Shown here in pieces: positions 21,979 to 31,214 of a stretch of DNA of 64,000 nucleotides. The notes beneath the pieces were generated by a model that saw only the letters and a program-made list of their open reading frames with translations, was not told the DNA's origin and searched no databases. Position 1 is the first letter of the stretch; every line of letters begins with the position of its first letter. Location: contig BGKB01000031.1 of NCBI GenBank assembly GCA_003116975.1, positions 476,862 to 540,861 of the forward strand, in the 5' to 3' direction. The DNA is from Aurantiochytrium sp. KH105 (taxonomy: Eukaryota > Sar > Bigyra > Thraustochytrida > Thraustochytriidae). The position numbers and the translations under genes were made by a program.

Positions 21979-23418
21979 ATGTCGCACGCCTTGAGCACGG
22001 AAACTTGCGCGGTGCTCGACCTTGGCTCGACGTCAATCAAAGCCGGCTTTGCGGGCGAAGACCATCCAAGCGTACTCGTTCCGACAGCATTTGCGCGAGC
22101 AAGGCAAACGAGGGTCTCGCCGCGCTCATCGGGACACCCCGGCAAAACGTTGGCCGAGACGGGCAACTGGGGAGATCGACTCGGATCTGGGAAAAGAGCG
22201 AGCTCGTCTGCCGGAACCACGCACGGCATTGTGGGCATTGGAGATCATTCTCGCTTGCTCCTCGGCAAAAAGAAGCTCGAAGAGCATATCAATAATGACC
22301 TGCCCTTGGAACACCCAATTGTTCAAGGTCGGGTCGAGGACTGGAAGGGGCTGGAGCGCATCTGGGAACACACCTTCGATGAAGAGCTTGGTTTCGACGC
22401 GGAGACAGGGTGCGTCTTTCTCACAAATGCACCTTTCTGCCCCACATCAGATCGCGAGCGCATGGCAGAAATCATGTTCTCACAGTTTAATGCCCGAGGC
22501 GTCTATTTGGGGTCGAAAGCTGTAATGTCCCTTTTTTCGACAGGGCGCACACGGGGCGTTGTTACTCAGGTTGGCGGAGGACAGACGTCTGTGGTGCCAG
22601 TATTTGAGGGCTTCCCCCTCCAGCACGCCTTTCAAACGTCTCCAATCGCAGGTGTCGACCTGACAAAGTCTCTCGCAGAGATGCTGGACATGTCTCTTCC
22701 CCATGATGTAGTTCGACAAGTCAAAGAAAAGACGTGTTGGGTTCGTCATCCAAAGGCAAGCTTGGCCTCTCCGCACCGCCCAAGTTTCGACGCGTCACGA
22801 AAGCAAGGCCAAAATGTAAGCGGAGGCGGGGCCTCAGTCGAGGGAGGAACTGGAGCGATCGATGCTGCGGGACTACGGTATGGGAACGAGGAGGAAGACG
22901 AACGCGTCGAAACACATGTGAGATCTTCCTTTCGAACGCAAGTGCTTCCCGGAGAGGCAGAAAAAGGCCCGGTCTCCTTCGAGCTTCCGGATGGGCAAAT
23001 CGTGGACGTGAGTGTGAGGGCCCAGACGATGATTCCTGAGAGCCTGTTCGCAAAATCTGCGAATCCAAGCAGCAATAAAATTGTTGAAGCTCCAAGAGAT
23101 CTCCCAAGTCTTTGCATGCAAAGCATCAATGCCTGTGACAAAACGCTCCAGCGCGATTTGCTTGGGTCGGTGGTGATTGCAGGCGGCTCGTCTATGTTCC
23201 CGGGCTTTGCGCCCCGTCTTGAAGCCGAACTCATTACCCTAGCAGGACCTTCAGGGATGGGTCCAGTTTCCGTAATTCCCGATTCGCAAAGGCGGCACGC
23301 ATCCTGGATCGGCGCTTCAATGCTAGCTAGTCTCGACACGTTTTCTCAAATGGCAATCTCGCGACAGGAATGGGAAGAGCACGGTTCAAGAATTGTTCGA
23401 GCAAAGTGTTTGCAGTAG
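21979..23418 (+). CDS. actin-related protein, divergent
   Basis: A predicted 479-residue actin-fold ATPase. The nucleotide-binding phosphate loop is DLGSTSIKAGFAGED (about 15-29). Other actin landmarks are HGIVGIGD, LEHPIVQGRVEDW, the GVVTQVGGGQTSVVPVFEG stretch, the ELPDGQIVDV and IPESLF segment, IAGGSSMFPGFAPRL, and the C-terminal SWIGASMLASLDTF ending in GSRIVRAKC. Two insertions relative to actin (375 residues) are seen: about 40 residues after the phosphate loop (Arg/Ser/Gly-rich) and about 70 residues near 260-330 (Ser/Gly then acidic). It does not match the diagnostic insertions of any one ARP class that I can name. The start ATG sits just before the first actin strand. Its 3' end converges on the class C GPCR gene 126 bases away. 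Confidence 0.85.
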   Translation: MSHALSTETCAVLDLGSTSIKAGFAGEDHPSVLVPTAFARARQTRVSPRSSGHPGKTLAETGNWGDRLGSGKRASSSAGTTHGIVGIGDHSRLLLGKKKLEEHINNDLPLEHPIVQGRVEDWKGLERIWEHTFDEELGFDAETGCVFLTNAPFCPTSDRERMAEIMFSQFNARGVYLGSKAVMSLFSTGRTRGVVTQVGGGQTSVVPVFEGFPLQHAFQTSPIAGVDLTKSLAEMLDMSLPHDVVRQVKEKTCWVRHPKASLASPHRPSFDASRKQGQNVSGGGASVEGGTGAIDAAGLRYGNEEEDERVETHVRSSFRTQVLPGEAEKGPVSFELPDGQIVDVSVRAQTMIPESLFAKSANPSSNKIVEAPRDLPSLCMQSINACDKTLQRDLLGSVVIAGGSSMFPGFAPRLEAELITLAGPSGMGPVSVIPDSQRRHASWIGASMLASLDTFSQMAISRQEWEEHGSRIVRAKCLQ

Positions 23419-23544
23419 TAGCGTTTGGCCAGCAGTGTATCAAACCATTTTATTTTGATTTGCAGTGTATGCGACAAGAAAGGTTGATATACATCATCTT
23501 TACATGCCCCCAAGATCAGATGGTTAGGCTTGCTTATTACAGTT

Positions 23545-26184
23545 TTAATTTGTTGCTGAACGCCCTGTGCGCGTGCGTTTCGAATGGCGGCCATGAATGT
23601 ATTTGATGAGCATATTGGAATCGTTGGTTGACTGCGCCGCCTGGGATGAATCGATGTTGGAATTTCGGCGCGACTTGAAGAGGACAAGACCATAAGCGCC
23701 GCCTACACGTGAGTACAGCGACAAAATGAGAATGCCAGTGGTTACCCAGAGCACCGAAACCGCAATACAAACCTCAATGTCTACTGCGTCAAGATTCACG
23801 AGGCCAAAGAGGATTCCGAGAATAGCGCCGACAAAGGCCGTGTTGAGCATGGCCATCCAAAGGTAGCGACTATCATAGTACTTTCCATCGACTTCCTTGG
23901 CCTGGTAGCATAGAATAAAGGTTGCAAAGATCGCAAGCCCATAGTACGCGCCAAGTGCAAGCGAATATCCATTGCTGCCGGCTGAACATGTTGTCGTGGC
24001 TCGAGGAACCTCGAGCTCGTAGCCGAGATCCACATCCTCGATAAAGGTGTCATTCGCAGCAACACCTACGGTGACCATGATGATCGTGCCAAGACTCGAG
24101 GCAACCGGAAGCCACCACAATCTTACATTGCTCATACGAAGGTTTTCTTTGGTGGGGTGCGCCCACACTCGATACCAGTAGTAGACGCGACCCATGAACA
24201 AACTGAGTGTCACTCCAAAGCCGCTGACAAGGAAGCCTATTTGTCGCTTGCAGCGATGCTCCGACGTTTCACCGACCAGCGAGATGGCTGCGAGGTTCGT
24301 AAAAGTGCAGCAGAGCACAATGCAAAGATAGTAGATCCGATGCGCAGTGCGCAAGAGCTCATGCTTCCACCCATTGAAGAGGATCACGAGGATGAGAAGA
24401 CCGAGAGCAACGCCAAAGAAGGCAAGCGTCTCAATGATGATCGCCCGTGAGGAACCCTCTGGGACATACTCGCAGCGCACTCCCTCAAAGGGATCATTGT
24501 CTTCACAATAACAGGCCTCATTAATCACGGGGCACGGATTGCCATCACGGTCGAAATAGTGAATGTTGTAGTCGTAGTAGGCGTCAAGATTGCACTCAAG
24601 CAGAAAGATCTGGTAGCTTTCGGCCGAGCAATCTGGGCGCGTAAATGAGTATGATGGCATTGCGCGAAAAGATGCCGCACTTTCGTCCTCCGGATATGTG
24701 ATGAAGGGAAAGAGCTCGTCGAGAGTGATGTCGGTGCGTGCAGCTGTGACAGTATTTTCTATGGCAAGCTGATTCTGGGCAATGCTGAATCCATTTGTAG
24801 CTTGTCGCGCTCCGGAGGAAGAAAACTTGATCTTGCCCCCTGGCAGGAGACTCGTAAAGCCAGCTGTACGTTCAAGTTGCGTTCGTACCGTGGCGGTGGT
24901 AAAGTCGTCCGCAGGATCACCCGACTTGCTGGACAAGAGTGCATCGAGAATGATGCACATAGCATCATACCCGGTTGCCCCAAACCACGCGGGCGCAAGC
25001 TGATCGGAAGGTTCGCGAAAGAGATAGCTGTCGTCGCCTGCTGCTCGCAAGTTCTCGAGTTCCTCGAGCCAGAGCTGCGCCTCGTGCTTACGCCAGGCTG
25101 TGACAAATTTCTTGGTCGCCTCCGTCTGCTGCCCGGGGCTCCACCACACCCCGGCAAAGACATACCGCAGCGAACGCGCCATGTCATATGCGTCGGTCTC
25201 CGATTCAGCACTTTGGACAATTCGCTCAAGATCAACTGTGTCGGTGCCGCGCGCTCCAAACGAGATGGCTTCAAAGCTGTGCTCAGTGTGAGCAAGGCTC
25301 CGTTGGAGGGACACGAATTCGTCCGAATGGGCGTCGATGAGTAAAAGCCAGTTGGTCTCGTCTCCCACTTTGGCGGTCACATTTGCCATGAGCTCGTCAG
25401 TATAGGCCCGAAAATCGGTGTCCGATGTCGAGTCCTGAAACTCGAAAACCTGCTCGATGCCCACCTCAAATTTTGAGCTGCTGTCTGCGAAATCGAGGAT
25501 AGCATCCCGGTAGTCGCGGCCGTGCGCAGCATTCTCGTACAGCAGCGCGATCTTGTACTTGCTTTCCGTGAGTGTGCCCTTGGACATTTCAGCATCGAGA
25601 AAGTTCATGGTGCTCGATCCAAGCTGCGCGGTGGAGGAGAGAATTCCAAAAGCAAACGACGACTTTCCGGAGTCGACCGTGAAGATAGATTCTGTTGCAG
25701 CTCCAGGGGAAATGAAAATGACGGACTTGGATTTGCAGAGTTCTGCTTTGACCTTTTCTGACGACGATGAATGACCCCCAAGAATGAATTGATTAAAACC
25801 GGCGCGCGTGGTGTCAATCCAGGTGTTCATGGCTGCCTTGATTTGGGTTTCCGACATGCCTGTCGTATCGATGAAGTCGAGATAGAGGGTCGTGCTGCCC
25901 GAGAAGTTGCTGATCTTGAGCTCGAGGGTATTGTCGGCTTCGACCAAAACGCTGCTGATCGCGCTCTGGCCTTCAGTGCGGGTCATTCCGCTGAAACTCG
26001 AACCCGATGCATGCTCAGCAAGTGCCATACGGTAGGCATGATACATGTAGACTTCTTTGCTGTCTTCTAGATCGGCATTGAGGTTCAAAAAGGCACCGAG
26101 TGCGATGTCAGCGGCGCTGCTCTGCCCGACGAGAAGCGCAACGAGCACCGCAATCTGCGCCACAACGGCGCCGCAGGCGACCAT
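23545..26184 (-). CDS. class C (GABA-B/mGluR-like) G-protein-coupled receptor
   Basis: A predicted 879-residue plasma-membrane receptor. A hydrophobic signal peptide (residues 1-24, ending QSSAA) is followed by a periplasmic-binding-protein-like ligand domain of about 450 residues containing KSKSVIFISPGAATESIFT and a GATGYDAMCIILDAL segment. A short Cys-rich linker (CPVINEACYCEDNDPF) precedes the 7TM block from about residue 570. The segments include TLAFFGVALGLLILVILF, RIYYLCIVLCCTFTNLA, FLVSGFGVTLSLFMGRVYYW, a long TM5 after the second extracellular loop, and a final VLWVTTGILILSLYSR. The cytosolic tail is short and Ser/Asn-rich. This is the family-3 receptor layout. The ligand cannot be read from the sequence; amino acids or GABA-like compounds are typical of the family. 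The ATG directly begins the signal peptide. A possible 5'-UTR intron is suggested by GTGAGT and CAG sites upstream on the minus strand. Confidence 0.9.
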   Translation of the reverse strand: MVACGAVVAQIAVLVALLVGQSSAADIALGAFLNLNADLEDSKEVYMYHAYRMALAEHASGSSFSGMTRTEGQSAISSVLVEADNTLELKISNFSGSTTLYLDFIDTTGMSETQIKAAMNTWIDTTRAGFNQFILGGHSSSSEKVKAELCKSKSVIFISPGAATESIFTVDSGKSSFAFGILSSTAQLGSSTMNFLDAEMSKGTLTESKYKIALLYENAAHGRDYRDAILDFADSSSKFEVGIEQVFEFQDSTSDTDFRAYTDELMANVTAKVGDETNWLLLIDAHSDEFVSLQRSLAHTEHSFEAISFGARGTDTVDLERIVQSAESETDAYDMARSLRYVFAGVWWSPGQQTEATKKFVTAWRKHEAQLWLEELENLRAAGDDSYLFREPSDQLAPAWFGATGYDAMCIILDALLSSKSGDPADDFTTATVRTQLERTAGFTSLLPGGKIKFSSSGARQATNGFSIAQNQLAIENTVTAARTDITLDELFPFITYPEDESAASFRAMPSYSFTRPDCSAESYQIFLLECNLDAYYDYNIHYFDRDGNPCPVINEACYCEDNDPFEGVRCEYVPEGSSRAIIIETLAFFGVALGLLILVILFNGWKHELLRTAHRIYYLCIVLCCTFTNLAAISLVGETSEHRCKRQIGFLVSGFGVTLSLFMGRVYYWYRVWAHPTKENLRMSNVRLWWLPVASSLGTIIMVTVGVAANDTFIEDVDLGYELEVPRATTTCSAGSNGYSLALGAYYGLAIFATFILCYQAKEVDGKYYDSRYLWMAMLNTAFVGAILGILFGLVNLDAVDIEVCIAVSVLWVTTGILILSLYSRVGGAYGLVLFKSRRNSNIDSSQAAQSTNDSNMLIKYIHGRHSKRTRTGRSATN

Positions 26185-26679
26185 GGCTGCGATGCAATCC
26201 TGGCGTTTTCTGGCGTTGCGCGTTTGTCGTCAGAATGCCCCAATGATTGTACGGGCACACTCGCTGCCGCGAGAGTTAGCAGGATTGCTTTTGTTTCAAT
26301 CTGGAACATCTCAATGTCCCACTGCATTGAACTGTGCTGGACAGGACGCTCGGGGCACAAGACCAGGACAGGACGGACAGGAGAAGAAAAGGCAAAACTC
26401 ACCAGAGACAAGCGTCCGCGGCCCATTTGCCTGCCATACGCGAAGTTGCGATTCCAATCGTTCCTCTTCAGAGCAAACCACGTGCACGTGCGCATACACG
26501 CTGCACAACTTGGGTCAAATTCGGGACATCGCCGTCCCAGGGGCGGTCTATCGGTGCCCGGTATTGCTCTGTACTGTTTGTGGACATGTGTTTTCGTTAC
26601 AAGAATGATTGCGGAGGCTCAGTTTCACGCCTCTCGTTCTTGTGAGCAAGGTGGTCAAGAGCGGCGCTCGATCTATTGA
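26185..26679. promoter_or_regulatory. upstream region of class C GPCR gene
   Basis: Intergenic region with plausible minus-strand splice sites for a GPCR leader intron: a GTGAGT donor near 26400 and a CAG acceptor about 15 bases before the ATG. CACGTGCACGTG lies near 26480. No separate gene can be supported. Confidence 0.4.
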
Positions 26680-26952
26680 ATGCACCCTCCCTCCGCCTCT
26701 CCCGCCTCGGGTTTCGTTGGACGCGAATGGCAGGGCCTCGACGATGTGCCGAAGCTTTCCAATGCTTATGCAACGTTGGATCGCCAGGTCGGTAGCTCGG
26801 AATGATGTCTGACGATAATGATGATGATCCGGTGGAGGACCGACCTTGTAGTAACTTGGCGTGACCACTTGCGACTGCGATGTGACCTTGACCCTGCGGT
26901 TGCGACGAATCGCAAGCAGCTGTTGCCGAGCTCAGGCTGCAGCCATGGCTAG
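26680..26952 (+). CDS. tentative small two-exon protein of 70 residues
   Basis: Exon 1 runs 26680-26791 and exon 2 26852-26952. The 60-nt intron has a GTAGCT donor, a TCTGAC branch-like motif and a TTGTAG acceptor; splicing keeps the frame, and an AATAAA lies three bases after the stop. The product has a Pro/Ser start, then GREWQGLDDVPKL, LDRQVVTWRDHLRLRC and a short tail with two further cysteines. I recognise no family. Codon choice looks coding-like, but exon 1 may extend upstream by another splice, and both minus-strand frames here are also open. It is placed because a polyA signal and a sensible intron agree. Confidence 0.35.
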
Positions 26953-26954
26953 AG

Positions 26955-26960
26955 AATAAA
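26955..26960 (+). terminator. AATAAA polyadenylation signal
   Basis: It lies just after the stop of the tentative 70-residue gene and 82 bases before the RPAP1 ATG, suggesting that a plus-strand transcript ends here. Confidence 0.4.
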
Positions 26961-27041
26961 AGGAATGGGTGAAGGCAAGATTTGCATGTTGAAATGAGCC
27001 TATTATAGGTTTTTACGATCGAACAAGGCGGGGGAGCTTGC

Positions 27042-30000
27042 ATGGCAAGAATCAATCGGTGGCCAAAACCAGGAGACGACATGTTGCACCCCCGCGCGCG
27101 CAGCCTCGAGGAGGACCTTGAGCTGGCTGCGGCCGGAAAGCTCGGGAACGCAGGTGTCAAGGTCCTGAGCGCCGCCACAGACGCCAAGGGCGGCCGGCTC
27201 GGCGTCGAGAGTGCGGCAGATGGTCAAGATGGGGCCGAGAGTGCTTCGGCAGCCAAGCCTTTGCCGCCAGCGACGGAGGGGCGGCGGCGAGTGCGCTTTG
27301 CGGTCCCGGACGATGAAGAAGAGGGAACCGAGGATGACCCTGTAGCAAGACTTGCTGCGCAGGATCGCCGCGATAGCATTCCCGGACTACTGCAAGAAAT
27401 TCAGGAACGCGAAGACATGGAGGCTACGCGACGCATGTTTCTGCCCACGTCAAGCTCACGCGATGACAATGAGAGAAATGCCACCGGCTTCCCTCGCGCC
27501 TTTCGTGCCGTGCCTTCGACAAAAACGCAGCAAGCAAAGACGCAGCAACCTCGACAGCAGGCAGAAGGAGGTCGGAAAAAGGTGTCTCTTTTCAAACAAA
27601 TGATGCTCGAGAAACGTGGTGAGGAAGTGCCTATTGAGACGAATGGCGCCGCCGGAGCTTCTGCGACCGCGCAAGGAAATTCTGCGGCCTCGTCACTTAC
27701 CATGCCTGAGGAGCCGCCGCTAGGAGGCGGTTCGTTTTCGATTGACCGGATGTCACCATCGCAAATTGCCGAGGCGCAAGATGAAATTCGCGCCCAATTT
27801 GACCCCGAAATCCTCGAACGTTTCATGGCAAAAATGAATGGCAGCAACGCCAAAAAGGCGAGCGAAAACGCGCCCGCTACCCAAGACACGGCTGCTCAGC
27901 AACGGGCAGCTCGGGAAGAACGTGAGGCGAAATTGAAGGACTTGTCATGGATTCGCACCGAAGAACAACTTGACGAGGCCGTCAACATGCTCCCAGTCCG
28001 CGAACGAGAAAAACTTCGATGGACAGGTCGTATCAAAGGCCCGGCTCCCACGTTCGGGCCTGCAAACGTCGACGAGGAAGAATCCGAGGACCTGGCAACG
28101 CGTGCAGGAATGCAGCCCGGAGGCGCAGAATCGCTGATGTCCGCGGACTTTCGCACCTCGATTGAGTCTGCGCGATTCGATTTGGAAGGCAACTTTATCC
28201 CTCCGTCCACAGATGAAGAAGCACAGCCCTCGGGGCATCATTCTGCGCTTTACCATCACGGCGACGAGCCTGAACGCGCTGGCTACACGATTATCGAGCT
28301 GACGCATCTTGCGCGAAGCAAGGCTGCAGCGCAAAAGACTCTGGCTCTCTCCTGCATTGCCAAGATTCTCCGCAAGCGCCACGTCAGTCTTTATGGGGAA
28401 GGGACACCGGAAGAGGCTGAAAGGCGGTCCATTCTCGTGAACGGCTCACACCCTCTGTTCAGTCTTCCGGATCAGTTGGGTGTTGTGGCTCGCATGGGCC
28501 TCGATAGCTCGAACACGTCGGTCGTTGCTGCCGCCATCGAAGCTACGGAAGCGTTCTTGGTACCTCGGCTCCACCTCGACGCTATTTTTGAGACTTCTGC
28601 ATTTAGCTTGGGTCGTTTTTTGCCAACGCACCTTCCACGTGCCCAGGGCGCCCAGGATGTCTTTGCTCGCGCCTTTGACAACGAACGGTTGCTTCCTCTG
28701 CAGGAAAGTGGCAAGAAGCAGGATTCGTCGCAGACGGATGACGACGATGGGGACGCCGTTGCGGATACAGATGCACTGGTCCAATCGCCGGTCGATGGCA
28801 TGTTACGTATCGGCCTTATTGAGCGTATTCGCTACCTGTTCCGGGTCGACAGCAAGCTCGCAGCAGGCGTGGAGCTCGGGCGAGACCTCGTGGATCGCTG
28901 TCTTGCAATGTTGACAACAATTGCGCTGCATTCAGACACTGGCGCCGCGTACGTTGCTCGCGCCCCAGGGCTCTTATCCTGGATCGCCGAGCATCTGCGG
29001 CAATCTCTGGACGCTGGCGAGGGTTCGGACGCCTTTCTTCGACTTGCCTATGTGCTTTCTGCGTCGCAGCGCGAGTTTGCGCGCTTTTTGGCCCATGTGG
29101 CTGGGAAGGCGCTGCAACAGCGCGCGCTTGGAGGCACGTGGCCCTTGGCGAGGCATCTTTTGCGCGTATGGCGCGCCATGGGGGCGCTGCCGACCTCGGT
29201 GACCGACGGACAAGAGATTGTTTCGTACCGCGCAAGCGGCGCCGTTGCCGCTGCTTCCGAAGGCCAGGTCAGCGATGCAACCGCAGAGATTTGGGCAGGT
29301 CGTGCCTGCGCCGAGGCGTTCATGTGTGCGCACGAGTACCTCCGAAGCGTTCGCAATGCTGGGCCGTCAGTACACGACGAGGGTCCAGCAGACGATTTGG
29401 GCCGCGTCAATGTGAAACAGACTGAACCTGTAAATTTGGTGATTGCTGATCGCGGGGTGGATGAGCTTTTTCGTGCTGTACACGCGCGTCTTGAGACGAT
29501 TTTGCCGAGTTTGATCGAAGACATGTCGCTCGTCATGGCAGATGAGGTCCTTTTGCTCCTCGATTTGCTGGTCCCTTTGGTGCGGCGCGAAGACGTTCGC
29601 TCGCAGTGCTATCGTGTTTTCTTGCGAAGCGAAGTACGTAGCAACCTCGAGACCCTGCTGCTCGACGCGCAACTTCCCGAAGCGCTCGAGTCGGCCCGGT
29701 ACTCGAGCACACCGTCTCTGCAGCAAATTTGTATTCAACGCACGTTCACAATGGTTTGGATTCGAGCGCTCCAGGTCCTCTCGCAAGTTTTTGGTGTAGT
29801 GCGAGAGGACCCGGGCGAGGTCGAAGAGGTGCATGAGGGTCTCGAGCAGCGCCGTGCTCTGCTTGCAGAAATGGTACCTGTTGTGAATCCGCGACTCACA
29901 GGTGAGGAGTGGGCTGTGTCCGAGATTGTCGCGGCGCTTTTTTCACCTGGTTTGGAAATCTCAGGTTCTCGGAGCGGCGCTGGTGCACTTCGCACGCCAA

Positions 30001-31088
30001 TCGTCGCTTGCCTTGGCGGCGAGCGCGCCGTGGAAGCAAGTCGCGTGCTTATCTGCTCGGGACTCGGTACAGGTGCAGTTGGCGAAGGGCTGGCTTCCCT
30101 TCGTCTCGGGCATTATCGTGAGGGCTTGTCGCCTTCTGCGCAAAAGCTCGACACAGTTCTCGGTCGCCGATGGCAGGAAGCTCGGTCTGCATGGGTTCTT
30201 CTCCCTTTGTTCGTTGCTTTTCGGGCAGAAGGAGAAGCGATCGTTCCTCAGATGATTGCCGCTGCGCAGCAACTTTTGAATGATGGAGGTGTCGCTTCCG
30301 AGGACATGATCTTGACCATGACGCGCATCATGTCTGTCGTAGAGGCACCGTCGCTGATGGAGGAACCCAACACGCGCCAGCTGACAAGTCTCGTGAACGA
30401 CGCATTTCAGGACTTGCGTGAGGCTGCACAATTGTCGGGGATGGACATTTGCCAGGTGCTTACCGAAGCAGCCGGCAGCAAGGCCACTTTGCTCAAGCTT
30501 TGGGAAGCCTTGATTGCCGCTTACAATGAGACTCTTAATGGACACCCTACGGCCACAGCGCTTTTACTTATCATGCTTCGCACGTCAGGGGATCGCGATT
30601 TGCGGTTGATCGTTTGGAGTGAACTTGCAGATGCCAACCTGTTACGGCTTCTTCATCCATCGCAAGAATTCACCGCGCTTCCGGACGAAGAGCTTTATCA
30701 GCCCGAGGAGACGTGGGATGAAATCATTCAATGCATCGCAAGATCGTTGTGCTCCAGGATACTCACAAAGGGGAACAACGCCTATTTGTACAAGATCGCG
30801 ATTCGTCTTTTGGCGCAATTCTTTTGGCTGCATTCAAGCTCTTGGAATCGGCGTCGGATATTGAAGATGCTGGCGCGCGAAGGCCCTTTGGAGGAAATTG
30901 CCACCTGCGTTGTGGATTCTGCCCACCAGCGCGAGCCCGAAGCATTGCATCCAAACGCGTACCCTGCTCTTCGGGCTGTGGCACGCGAAGATGAGCTCAT
31001 TCGCGCGAGAATTGCCATATCTTTTCCATCTGTACTTGCAGTGGATGAGGGCGAGGGCGAGGTTCATGTTGACGACGACGCGAGTTGA
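27042..31088 (+). CDS. RPAP1: RNA polymerase II-associated protein 1
   Basis: A predicted 1,348-residue protein of the RPAP1 / yeast Rba50 / plant MINIYO family, which helps assemble and import RNA polymerase II and supports transcription of cell-identity genes. The RPAP1 N-terminal signature is DRMSPSQIAEAQDEI followed by FDPEILERFM (about 232-265). The C-terminal signature is SARFDLEGNFIP then HHGDEPERAGYTIIELTHLAR and LALSCIAKIL (about 374-440). The rest is alpha-helical, repeat-like sequence without obvious motifs, as in homologues of 1,200-1,500 residues. The N-terminal 230 residues are charged and low in order. The ATG is the first in the frame. Its 3' end converges on the 7TM gene with a 126-base gap containing a poly-T run. 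Confidence 0.9.
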   Translation: MARINRWPKPGDDMLHPRARSLEEDLELAAAGKLGNAGVKVLSAATDAKGGRLGVESAADGQDGAESASAAKPLPPATEGRRRVRFAVPDDEEEGTEDDPVARLAAQDRRDSIPGLLQEIQEREDMEATRRMFLPTSSSRDDNERNATGFPRAFRAVPSTKTQQAKTQQPRQQAEGGRKKVSLFKQMMLEKRGEEVPIETNGAAGASATAQGNSAASSLTMPEEPPLGGGSFSIDRMSPSQIAEAQDEIRAQFDPEILERFMAKMNGSNAKKASENAPATQDTAAQQRAAREEREAKLKDLSWIRTEEQLDEAVNMLPVREREKLRWTGRIKGPAPTFGPANVDEEESEDLATRAGMQPGGAESLMSADFRTSIESARFDLEGNFIPPSTDEEAQPSGHHSALYHHGDEPERAGYTIIELTHLARSKAAAQKTLALSCIAKILRKRHVSLYGEGTPEEAERRSILVNGSHPLFSLPDQLGVVARMGLDSSNTSVVAAAIEATEAFLVPRLHLDAIFETSAFSLGRFLPTHLPRAQGAQDVFARAFDNERLLPLQESGKKQDSSQTDDDDGDAVADTDALVQSPVDGMLRIGLIERIRYLFRVDSKLAAGVELGRDLVDRCLAMLTTIALHSDTGAAYVARAPGLLSWIAEHLRQSLDAGEGSDAFLRLAYVLSASQREFARFLAHVAGKALQQRALGGTWPLARHLLRVWRAMGALPTSVTDGQEIVSYRASGAVAAASEGQVSDATAEIWAGRACAEAFMCAHEYLRSVRNAGPSVHDEGPADDLGRVNVKQTEPVNLVIADRGVDELFRAVHARLETILPSLIEDMSLVMADEVLLLLDLLVPLVRREDVRSQCYRVFLRSEVRSNLETLLLDAQLPEALESARYSSTPSLQQICIQRTFTMVWIRALQVLSQVFGVVREDPGEVEEVHEGLEQRRALLAEMVPVVNPRLTGEEWAVSEIVAALFSPGLEISGSRSGAGALRTPIVACLGGERAVEASRVLICSGLGTGAVGEGLASLRLGHYREGLSPSAQKLDTVLGRRWQEARSAWVLLPLFVAFRAEGEAIVPQMIAAAQQLLNDGGVASEDMILTMTRIMSVVEAPSLMEEPNTRQLTSLVNDAFQDLREAAQLSGMDICQVLTEAAGSKATLLKLWEALIAAYNETLNGHPTATALLLIMLRTSGDRDLRLIVWSELADANLLRLLHPSQEFTALPDEELYQPEETWDEIIQCIARSLCSRILTKGNNAYLYKIAIRLLAQFFWLHSSSWNRRRILKMLAREGPLEEIATCVVDSAHQREPEALHPNAYPALRAVAREDELIRARIAISFPSVLAVDEGEGEVHVDDDAS

Positions 31089-31214
31089 CTCTCTTTACAT
31101 CGATGACAACAACGAGCTAGTAGCAGCAATGAGAAATTGGGTAAACCTTTTTTTTTTTTTTGAATGGGAATGCGTGGCACAGAGAAAAGGAATTTGGCTC
31201 TCTTTCTCGATAAA

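Noticed and set aside
26597-27187. 196-codon minus-strand frame opposite the tentative small gene
   Set aside because: It runs antisense into the RPAP1 N-terminus and is Ser/Arg-rich, and the plus strand offers a spliced frame with an adjacent polyA signal.
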